Origin: an uncultured Opitutia bacterium
Lineage (GTDB): Bacteria; Verrucomicrobiota; Verrucomicrobiia; Opitutales; Opitutaceae
Length of the DNA stretch: 15,972 nucleotides
Assembly (NCBI GenBank): GCA_903938935.1
Contig: CAJAFD010000069.1
Coordinates: 1 to 15,972 of the forward strand
Direction of reading: 5' to 3'
A program made the translations under genes and the position numbers. Of the stretch, positions 1-6,028 are shown piece after piece. Position 1 is the stretch's first letter; the number at the start of each line of letters is the position of its first letter. Below the pieces are notes generated by a model. That model was not told the DNA's origin, did not search any database, and saw only the letters and a program-made list of their open reading frames with translations.

Positions 1-1
1 C

Positions 2-934
2 ACGCTCCATATCGGGAATTATTTCGGCGCGATGCGACCCGCCATCGACGCGCAGACGCGTGGCGACTGTTTCTATTTCATCGCCGATTACCACTCGATG
101 ACGACCGTCACCGATCCGGTGGAGCGCCGCAAAAACACCCTCGGCATCGCGCTCGATTGGCTCGCCTGCGGTCTTGATCCCAAGACCAGCGTGTTCTGGC
201 GCCAGAGCGATGTGCCCGAAGTCTGCGAACTCATGTGGATGCTCGGCACGCTCACGCCGATGGGCCTCATGGAACGCGCCCATAGCTACAAAGACAAAAC
301 CGCCAAAGGCATCTCGCCCAACTTCGGTCTCTTTGCGTATCCCGTGCTCATGGCGGCGGATATTTTGCTCTACGACACGCACCGCGTGCCCGTCGGCCGC
401 GATCAGAAACAGCACGTCGAGATGACGCGCGACATGGCGATCAAGTTCAACGAAGCCTACGGCGAAACACTCGTCGTGCCCGAGTCCGAGATCCGCGACG
501 AGGTTGCCGTGATCCCCGGACTCGATGGCCAGAAAATGTCCAAGAGCTACGGCAACACGATCGAGATCTTCGGTGACGAGAAAGCGCTCCGCAAAAAAAT
601 CATGGGTATCATGATGGACTCGCGCACCCCCGCCGAGCCCAAGCCCGACGCCGACAAGAACCTTGCGATCCAACTCCTGAAGTTTTTCGCCACGCCCGAA
701 GTGGCGCTCGACTTCGAAAACCGCCTCCGCGCCGGTGGCCTCGGCTACGGCGACCTGAAGAAGGCGCTGTTCGAGCACTACTGGAATTACTTCGCGGCCG
801 CCCGCGCGCGCCGCGCCGAACTCGCCGCCAATCTTGACCACGTCGATGCGGTGCTGCGCGACGGCGCACTGCGCGCCCGCGCCGTGGCCGAGCAAGTGAT
901 CAGCCGCGCTCGCAAGGCGAGCGGGCTACGCTGA
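2..934 (+). CDS. trpS: Tryptophanyl-tRNA synthetase, 5'-truncated by window edge
   Basis: Charges tRNA-Trp with tryptophan using ATP, in the cytoplasm. The reading frame is open to the left edge, so the true start lies outside; 310 residues are visible against roughly 330-350 for the family. The first visible residues read TLHIGNYFGA, which holds the class I synthetase HIGH-type signature as HIGN. The second ATP-binding signature KMSKS lies at bases 533-547 (GLDGQKMSKSYGN). Other family landmarks are DILLYDTHRVPVGRDQKQH, which lines the tryptophan pocket region, and the C-terminal YGDLKKALFEHYW helix. The first ATG in frame (base 32) lies after the HIGN signature and cannot be the real start. 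The gene converges on plsC with a 50-nt spacer. Identification is firm. Confidence 0.96.
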   Translation, partial: TLHIGNYFGAMRPAIDAQTRGDCFYFIADYHSMTTVTDPVERRKNTLGIALDWLACGLDPKTSVFWRQSDVPEVCELMWMLGTLTPMGLMERAHSYKDKTAKGISPNFGLFAYPVLMAADILLYDTHRVPVGRDQKQHVEMTRDMAIKFNEAYGETLVVPESEIRDEVAVIPGLDGQKMSKSYGNTIEIFGDEKALRKKIMGIMMDSRTPAEPKPDADKNLAIQLLKFFATPEVALDFENRLRAGGLGYGDLKKALFEHYWNYFAAARARRAELAANLDHVDAVLRDGALRARAVAEQVISRARKASGLR

Positions 935-984
935 GTTCCGACAGAACCTAGTTCCTCTTACTGGTTCTTCGCTCGCGCCGCCGC

Positions 985-1647
985 TCAGATAATTGTGATG
1001 CGTGGCGCTTGGAGCGCGGCGATCTTCGCCATGATGCGCTCGGCCGCGCGTTGATAACGCTGATCTTTCGGGTCCGTGGCGTGATCGTAGTCGCTCGGCG
1101 CGAGGGCCGGACCAAACACCAACGACACCGGCGTGCCCGGAATCAGTTTGCCGCTGCGACCAAAGGCTTCGTACGACCCGAAAAGCCGCACCGGCACGAC
1201 CGGCACTTGCGCGCGTGAGGCCAACATCCCGACACCGGGCTTCGGCGTTTGCAGATTTCCATCGGGCGAGCGCGTGCCTTCGGGAAATAAAATCACGACT
1301 TTGTTTTTCTTCAGCGCTCCGAGCACGCGTTTGATCGCGGTGACATCCGCGCCGCCATCGCGGTCCACGGGAATCGTGCCGACGGCATCAAGCCACCACG
1401 CGGCGAGTCCGGGTTTCCAAAGCGTTTTGCGGGCGAAAAACGAAACTTGTTTAGGCAACTGCGAGCCCACGAAGGGCGGGTCGAGCAGACTGGCGTGACT
1501 CGCCGCGATCAGGTACGCGCCGTCCGCGGGAAGATTTTCCAATCCGATCACTTCGCCGCGAAACCACATGCCGTAGACGACGTGGGAGACGTAGTGAAAA
1601 AAGCCGTAAACCGGCTCCATCTCGACTTGGGGAAAGGCGCGGCTCAT
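985..1647 (-). CDS. plsC: 1-acyl-sn-glycerol-3-phosphate acyltransferase (PlsC family)
   Basis: Predicted to acylate lysophosphatidic acid to phosphatidic acid at the inner membrane, the second acylation of phospholipid synthesis. The 220-residue protein has the four acyltransferase blocks in order: HX4D (His51-Asp56, SHASLLDPP), the GTIPVDR block (90-96), FPEGTRS (121-127) and VPVVPVRLFG (148-157). The residue before the catalytic His is Ser instead of the common Asn; His and Asp are intact. There is no strong transmembrane helix, only a hydrophobic, aromatic N-terminus. The ATG overlaps the cmk stop as ATGA (4-nt overlap), which supports this start and implies coupled translation as the last gene of aroA-cmk-plsC. 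The exact acyl acceptor cannot be read from sequence. Confidence 0.92.
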   Translation of the reverse strand: MSRAFPQVEMEPVYGFFHYVSHVVYGMWFRGEVIGLENLPADGAYLIAASHASLLDPPFVGSQLPKQVSFFARKTLWKPGLAAWWLDAVGTIPVDRDGGADVTAIKRVLGALKKNKVVILFPEGTRSPDGNLQTPKPGVGMLASRAQVPVVPVRLFGSYEAFGRSGKLIPGTPVSLVFGPALAPSDYDHATDPKDQRYQRAAERIMAKIAALQAPRITII

Positions 1648-2309
1648 GCGGATGCGAATTTGGTGGCGATGGGCGCAGCGATGGTATCGACGACCTCGGC
1701 CAAGGTCAGGTGCGTGCCGTCGATCAGCACCGCGCCTTGCAGGCTTTCTTGGAGGCGTTGGCTGTCGAGCGTGTCGCGTTTGGCGACTTGGTCTTGGAGG
1801 CCTTGTTGTTCGCGCCGACGGGCGCGTTCGACGGGATCGGCAAAGAGGAAAAAACGGAAATCGGCGTCGGGGAAAATCTTGGAGCCGATGTCGCGGCCTT
1901 CCATCACGAGCCCGCGGAAACCATGACGGCGCGCGGTGTCGGCTTGGCCGCGTTGGTAATCGAGCAGCGCGGCGCGCACGGCCGGAATCGCGGCGAAACG
2001 CGCGACGTGCGCGGTGACTTCGGCGCTGCGGATTTCAGGATCAGGAATCGTGTGACCGCTGAGTTCGATCTCGGCGCTGCGACCGGTGACGCGCGTGGTG
2101 AAGGTCACGGCGGCGAGCGCGGTTGCGACGCCGTTGATATCTTCGGGCGTCACGTGGCGACGCAGGAGCTCGGCGGTGACGGCGCGGTAGTACGAACCGG
2201 TGTCGGCGTGGAGCAGGTGGAAACGTTCGCTGAGCGTGCGGGACGTGGAGGACTTGCCCGAGGCGGCGCCGCCGTCGATGGCGACGATGAGGAAGGGTGA
2301 GCTGGGCAT
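1644..2309 (-). CDS. cmk: Cytidylate kinase
   Basis: Phosphorylates CMP and dCMP with ATP, recycling cytidylate from RNA turnover and lipid synthesis. From the ATG at 2309 the protein is 221 residues, normal for the family. A P-loop variant GGAASGKSS lies at 13-21 and the CMP-binding HADTGSYYRAVT at 34-45. GRDIGSKIFPDA (138-149), the FRFFLFADPVERARRR core and lid (151-166) and RDTLDSQR (178-185) follow. An in-frame extension of 32 residues upstream is possible on paper, but it would lie inside aroA, has no family similarity, and precedes a natural MPSSPFLIVAIDGG start. The chosen ATG shares its A with the aroA stop (TGATG), suggesting termination-reinitiation. No Shine-Dalgarno sequence precedes it. 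Confidence 0.94.
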   Translation of the reverse strand: MPSSPFLIVAIDGGAASGKSSTSRTLSERFHLLHADTGSYYRAVTAELLRRHVTPEDINGVATALAAVTFTTRVTGRSAEIELSGHTIPDPEIRSAEVTAHVARFAAIPAVRAALLDYQRGQADTARRHGFRGLVMEGRDIGSKIFPDADFRFFLFADPVERARRREQQGLQDQVAKRDTLDSQRLQESLQGAVLIDGTHLTLAEVVDTIAAPIATKFASA

Positions 2310-3652
2310 CAGGAGGCGAACGAATTTTGGCGGACGGTTTCCAGCAACTCGAAAAAGTGCGGGAAGGTTTTCGCGCAACAGCCGGGGTCTTTGATCGTGA
2401 GCCAAGGCTGGCCGTCGCCGCGCAGATCGAGGCAGCCCAGAATCGCAAAACTCATCGCGAAACGATGGTCGCCGTACGTCTCGATCGTTTCCCCGCTGCG
2501 CAGGTAGCGCGGCGCGATCTCGAGGGCGTCGGGCGTTTCGATCACGTGCTGGCCGAGGCGCGTGAGCTCGCGGGCCATGCCGGCGACGCGGTCGGTTTCT
2601 TGTTTGCGCGTGTGCGCGATGCCCGAGATGTGCGTGGGGCCGGCGAGCAGCGGCGAGAGGGCGGCGAGCGTGAGAAACGTATCGGAAAACTCCGCGAAAT
2701 CCTGCGTCACGCCGCGCTGCATCGTCGTCTGTGCGAAGCTGGTATCGAGGCCGCGCGAGCTCGGGCGGATCGTCGCGCCCACGCGCGCGAGCACGTCGGC
2801 AAAATGCGTGTCGCCCTGCAGCCCCGCGCCGGGCGCGCGCAGAAATGGCAGATGCAGCGCGCCGCCGGTGACGAGCGGCAACGCCAGAAAATAGCTCGCC
2901 GCCGTGGCATCCGGTTCGATCGCGTAGCGCGCCGGCGCGTCGTAGCGCCCCGGCTTGAGCACAAAGCTCTCGCTGCGGGTTTGCGCGTCGAGCTTGTAGC
3001 CAAATTCCGCCATGAGGCGCGTCGTCATTTCCACGAAGGGCCGGCGCACTTCGGCGGTGAGCGCGACTTCGACCGGGCCGGCGGCGAGCGGCGCGACCAT
3101 GAGGAGCGCGGAAAGGAGTTGGCTGCTCTCGCTGGCGTCGAGGTTCACGGTGCCGCCACGCAGCCCGTGCGCGTGGATTTCAATCGGGAAAAATCCTTCT
3201 TCACCCAGGCACCGAATATCCGCGCCGAGGCCGCGCAACGCCTCGATCAGGGCGCGCATCGGGCGTTTCCGCATCTGCGGGATGCCGTCGATCCGGTAAA
3301 CTCCCCGCGGGGCCGCAGCGCACAGCGCCGTGAGAAACCGGGCCGCCGTGCCGGCGAGGCCGACAAACAATTCCACGGGCGCGGCCGTGGCGGCGAAGGC
3401 CTGCGCTTGATCGGCGACGCGCACGGTGAGGGCGGTTTCGTCGGCGGTGACGCTCAAGCCGAGCCGGCGCAACGCTTCGGCCATGAGGCGCGTGTCTTCA
3501 CTGAACAGCGCGCCGGTGAGCGTGACCGGGCGATCGCTCAGCGCCGCGAGCAAGAGCGCGCGGTTGGTGAGACTTTTGGAGCCGGGCACGACGACCTCGC
3601 CGCGTACGGGGCGGGTGAAGGGCGTGATCGGGAGGAGATCGGGCAAGGCCAT
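2309..3652 (-). CDS. aroA: 3-phosphoshikimate 1-carboxyvinyltransferase (EPSP synthase)
   Basis: Condenses shikimate-3-phosphate with PEP to EPSP, the sixth shikimate-pathway step. In numbering from the ATG at 3652 (447 residues), PGSKSLTNR at 23-31 binds both substrates. LAGTAAR at 99-105 replaces the NAGTAMR of the E. coli enzyme. SSQ at 176-178, Asp324 in FSDTF (the E. coli Asp313 equivalent), KQETDR at 350-355, GDHR at 394-397 and the CAKTFP lysine at 428 are all present, so the active site looks complete. A TTG at 3664 would add four residues; the ATG is preferred. Neither start has a Shine-Dalgarno sequence. It is first in the aroA-cmk-plsC set, a gene order seen in other bacteria, and lies 83 nt downstream of the binding-protein gene. 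Confidence 0.95.
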   Translation of the reverse strand: MALPDLLPITPFTRPVRGEVVVPGSKSLTNRALLLAALSDRPVTLTGALFSEDTRLMAEALRRLGLSVTADETALTVRVADQAQAFAATAAPVELFVGLAGTAARFLTALCAAAPRGVYRIDGIPQMRKRPMRALIEALRGLGADIRCLGEEGFFPIEIHAHGLRGGTVNLDASESSQLLSALLMVAPLAAGPVEVALTAEVRRPFVEMTTRLMAEFGYKLDAQTRSESFVLKPGRYDAPARYAIEPDATAASYFLALPLVTGGALHLPFLRAPGAGLQGDTHFADVLARVGATIRPSSRGLDTSFAQTTMQRGVTQDFAEFSDTFLTLAALSPLLAGPTHISGIAHTRKQETDRVAGMARELTRLGQHVIETPDALEIAPRYLRSGETIETYGDHRFAMSFAILGCLDLRGDGQPWLTIKDPGCCAKTFPHFFELLETVRQNSFAS

Positions 3653-3735
3653 GACGAGCGGCAAGCGTCGAGGAATCCGGCGGCGACGCCAAGGGGTTTT
3701 TCAACCGCCCGCTTTCCCCGCGCAACGTTCGGGCC

Positions 3736-4872
3736 TTACGGGCGGATGGATTCGACAAACACGCAACGGCCGCCGCGCACGGCGATGATGGCGGCGTCTT
3801 TGAGCGCGTCGCGGTTTTCGTCGAGTGTCGTGCGGCCCGTCACGCCGGGAAAATCCCGCGTCGCCGCGAGCGCTTGTTTCAACGCGCTGCGCTCGGTCGA
3901 ACCGGCGCGGCGAGCGGCGTCGGCGATGAGATTGACCGCATCGTAAGTGAGCGCGGCGAGCCCGACGGGCGCGGAGCCGTGGCGGGCCGTGTAAGCAGTG
4001 ACGAAGCGGCGCGAGGCGGGCGCGGCGCTTTCGGCGGAGTAATGCGTGGAATACACCGTGCCTTCGAGCGCCGGCCCGCCGATCTCCAGGAGTTGCGGCG
4101 CTTCGAAACCATCGCCGCCGAGCAGCGTCGCATGCAGGCCGAGTTCGCGGGATTGTTGGGCGGCGAGTCCGGCTTCGACGTAGTAGCCGGGGAGAAAGAT
4201 CGCATCGGCGCGGGTCGCTCGGATCGCGGTGAGTTGGGCGCGGAAATCTTTGTCGCCGCCGGCGTACTTTTGCGAGGCGACGACCTCGCCGCCGAGCGCG
4301 GTGAAGGTTTTGGCAAACACCTCCGCGAGCCCGACGGAGTAACTGGCCGAGGCGTCGATGAGGAGCGCCGCGCGGCGCAGGCCGAGGGTTTTCCAAGCGT
4401 ACGTCGCGAGCACCGCGCCTTGAAAGGGATCGGCAAAACACACGCGGAAGATGCTATCGCCGACGGCGGTCACGCGGGGATTGGTGGACGCGGGTGTGAC
4501 GAGCGGGACGCCCGCGAGTTGAGCGACGGGCGCAGCTTCGAGGGTGCGGGACGAAGCGCATTCGCCGACGAGCGCGATGACCTTGTCGCGACCGATGAGT
4601 TTCTTGGCGGCCGTGGCGGATTCCCCGGCGAGGGAACGGTTGTCCTCGACGACGAGTTCAGCGGGTCGGCCGAGGATGCCGCCCGCGGCGTTGAGATCAT
4701 CGATGGCGAGCCGCGCCCCACGCAGCGCCGCTTCGCCAAAGGAAGCATCGCGCCCCGTGATCGACATGAAGAAACCGATTTTTATCGGCTCCCCCGCCGG
4801 CGCCGCCGCACGGGCGAGAGAAACCAAGACGCAGCAACACACGACGAAAAGGGGGCGCAAAAGGGCTGGCAT
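3736..4872 (-). CDS. ABC transporter substrate-binding protein, LivJ/LivK type (Peripla_BP_6), orphan
   Basis: Predicted periplasmic type 1 binding protein of the branched-chain amino acid/amide class. The 378-residue protein starts with a signal peptide: short charged N-terminus, hydrophobic core with three consecutive Cys (12-14), and a likely cleavage after ARA near residue 22. The Cys run does not fit a lipobox because no small residue precedes the first Cys. The first lobe begins PIKIGFFMSITGRDASFG (29-46). LVGECASSRT (101-110) and TPASTNPRVT (126-135) are the usual ligand-contact loops, and LGGDGFEAPQLLEIGG (251-266) belongs to the second lobe. No permease or ATPase genes (livH, M, G, F) lie in the window. 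The ligand is unknown; related proteins bind amino acids, amides, urea or aromatic acids. The ATG has no Shine-Dalgarno sequence. Confidence 0.88.
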   Translation of the reverse strand: MPALLRPLFVVCCCVLVSLARAAAPAGEPIKIGFFMSITGRDASFGEAALRGARLAIDDLNAAGGILGRPAELVVEDNRSLAGESATAAKKLIGRDKVIALVGECASSRTLEAAPVAQLAGVPLVTPASTNPRVTAVGDSIFRVCFADPFQGAVLATYAWKTLGLRRAALLIDASASYSVGLAEVFAKTFTALGGEVVASQKYAGGDKDFRAQLTAIRATRADAIFLPGYYVEAGLAAQQSRELGLHATLLGGDGFEAPQLLEIGGPALEGTVYSTHYSAESAAPASRRFVTAYTARHGSAPVGLAALTYDAVNLIADAARRAGSTERSALKQALAATRDFPGVTGRTTLDENRDALKDAAIIAVRGGRCVFVESIRP

Positions 4873-4888
4873 AAAATCGAGGGTGATC

Positions 4889-4982
4889 GCGAAAACGAGT
4901 TGTGGCGAAAACAGCTAGGGCAAGAGCTAGGCTAGGTTTAGTCGGCCGCCTTCGGGCACTAAATAATCAAGGCTGCGAAAAC
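4889..4982. repeat. Three copies of an 8-mer (GCGAAAAC / GTTTTCGC) in an intergenic spacer
   Basis: The octamer GCGAAAAC (+ strand) occurs exactly at 4889-4896, 4905-4912 and 4975-4982. The first two copies are 16 nt apart start to start and sit 17-40 nt upstream of the binding-protein ATG. The third sits just past the stop of the ArsR-methyltransferase gene. Between them, CTAGG is repeated at 4915-4919, 4927-4931 and 4932-4936. The spacing could suit a dimeric regulator, but no binding protein can be assigned from sequence alone. Confidence 0.4.
4937..4963. other. Imperfect inverted repeat between ArsR-methyltransferase and binding-protein genes
   Basis: TTTAGT (4937-4942) pairs with ACTAAA (4958-4963). 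Inside, GCC and GGC close a TTCG loop on the plus strand, leaving a small one-sided bulge. It lies 3' of the methyltransferase gene on the minus strand. The minus-strand transcript has no U-tract after it, so it is a weak candidate terminator or a structured spacer at best. Confidence 0.3.
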
Positions 4983-4983
4983 C

Positions 4984-5952
4984 TTAGTTTTTCACGCCAC
5001 TCGCGAGCAGCGTTTCGAAAAACGGCTCGGTGGTTTCGACGGCGACGGTGGCGACTTCGACTTGGTGGAAACCGGCGGTCTTCAGGAAGCCGTGCAACGC
5101 GCTCTCTTTGAAGCCGAGCCAGACGTCGGCGTAGAGATCGCGGGCTTTTTCAAACGTATGCTCGGCGAGGTCGAGGATCAGGACTTGGCCACCGGGTTTG
5201 AGGATGCGGTGGGCTTCGGCGACGGCGCGTTGCGGGTGTTGGGCGTGGTGGAGCGCTTGGCTCAGGATCGCGAGGTCCACGGAAGCATCGGCCAACGGGA
5301 CGTGTTCGATGTCGCCGAGTTTGTAGGCGAGGTTGGCGAGGCCGTTTTTGGCGGCGAGCTCCGTGCCGACTTCGACCATGCGCGGAGAATTATCAATACA
5401 CCAGACCTGGGCGGCGCGCTGGGCAAGGAGCTGCGAGACGAGACCTTCGCCGGCGCCGAGGTCGGCGATGGTGATCGCCGGGGTGAGGCGCAGGGCGAGG
5501 TGGCCGATGGCTTCCCACGAGCGGCCGGGGCAATAGTTTTTCCCGAGCCGGCCGGCGATGAGGTTAAAATACTGTTCCTGCGTGCGGCGGCGCTTTTGGA
5601 GGATGCGCTCGAGGTTGGTGCGGTCTTCGGTGAGCTCGGGGAGCGTCGCGACCGAGGCGACAGCGGCGCGCAGCAAGGCGAGGGCGGCGGGGCTGAGGTT
5701 GGCGCGGAGGGAGTAAAACGCTTTTTTGCCCTCGCGGCGGTCGGAGACGAGGCCGGCTTGGCGGAGGAGCGCGAGCTGGGAAGAGATGCGCGATTGGCCC
5801 ATGCCGAGGATCTCCTGGAGCTCGGCGACGGAGAGCTCCTCATGGAGCACGAGGGCGAGCAGGCGCAGGCGGGTGGGGTCGGAGAGGGTTTTGAGGATGT
5901 CCCACGAAGCGTTCACAAGGAGGGAAGGTGGGGAAACGATGCTGCGTGGCAA
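4984..5952 (-). CDS. ArsR-family HTH fused to class I SAM-dependent methyltransferase domain (SahR-like)
   Basis: A transcription factor or methyltransferase of fused design, 322 residues from the TTG at 5952. An ArsR winged helix covers about 14-90: LKTLSDPTRLRLLALV at 20-35, recognition helix QSRISSQLALLRQAGLV at 53-69, wing to about 83. The metal-sensing ELCVCDL box is replaced by ELSVAELQ, so metal sensing is unlikely. A Rossmann methyltransferase domain follows, with motif I DLGAGEG (164-170), an acidic ribose-binding strand end at CIDNS (185-189) and ILKPGG (250-255). This architecture matches SahR, which senses S-adenosylhomocysteine and controls methionine-cycle genes in Proteobacteria; that role is inferred. 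No ATG fits. A GTG at 5916 (MNASWDILK...) is an equally plausible or better start, leaving 54 nt after the greA terminator rather than 18. Confidence 0.88.
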   Translation of the reverse strand: MPRSIVSPPSLLVNASWDILKTLSDPTRLRLLALVLHEELSVAELQEILGMGQSRISSQLALLRQAGLVSDRREGKKAFYSLRANLSPAALALLRAAVASVATLPELTEDRTNLERILQKRRRTQEQYFNLIAGRLGKNYCPGRSWEAIGHLALRLTPAITIADLGAGEGLVSQLLAQRAAQVWCIDNSPRMVEVGTELAAKNGLANLAYKLGDIEHVPLADASVDLAILSQALHHAQHPQRAVAEAHRILKPGGQVLILDLAEHTFEKARDLYADVWLGFKESALHGFLKTAGFHQVEVATVAVETTEPFFETLLASGVKN

Positions 5953-5969
5953 TGGCGTAGGCGGGGCAT

Positions 5970-6004
5970 AAAAAACCCGACCGCCGGTGAAGGGGGTCGG
6001 GTTT
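5970..6004 (-). terminator. Rho-independent terminator of greA
   Basis: A perfect 10-bp stem, AAACCCGACC against GGTCGGGTTT (5973-5982 and 5995-6004), with a 12-nt loop. Read on the minus strand it ends in a run of six T (bases 5975-5970). It begins about 25 nt after the greA stop and is the clearest intrinsic terminator in the window. It separates greA from the ArsR-methyltransferase gene. Confidence 0.9.
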
Positions 6005-6028
6005 GGGGGGAAGGAGGATGGTTTAGAC

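Noticed and set aside
935..967. GTTC / GAAC / GTTC short inverted repeats between trpS and plsC
   Set aside because: Arms of only 4 bp with no T-tract on either strand; too weak to call a terminator.
2310..2405. Longer cmk start adding 32 residues
   Set aside because: It would lie inside aroA, shows no family similarity and precedes a normal MPSSPFLIVAIDGG start that overlaps the aroA stop.
2297..3946. Plus-strand open frame of 549 codons opposite aroA and the binding-protein end
   Set aside because: Arg/Ala/Gly-rich with no recognisable domain; antisense to firmly identified genes. Shadow of codon bias.
4984..5952. Arsenic or metal-responsive ArsR sensor
   Set aside because: The ELCVCDL metal box is replaced by ELSVAELQ, without cysteines, and no arsenic or metal genes are near.
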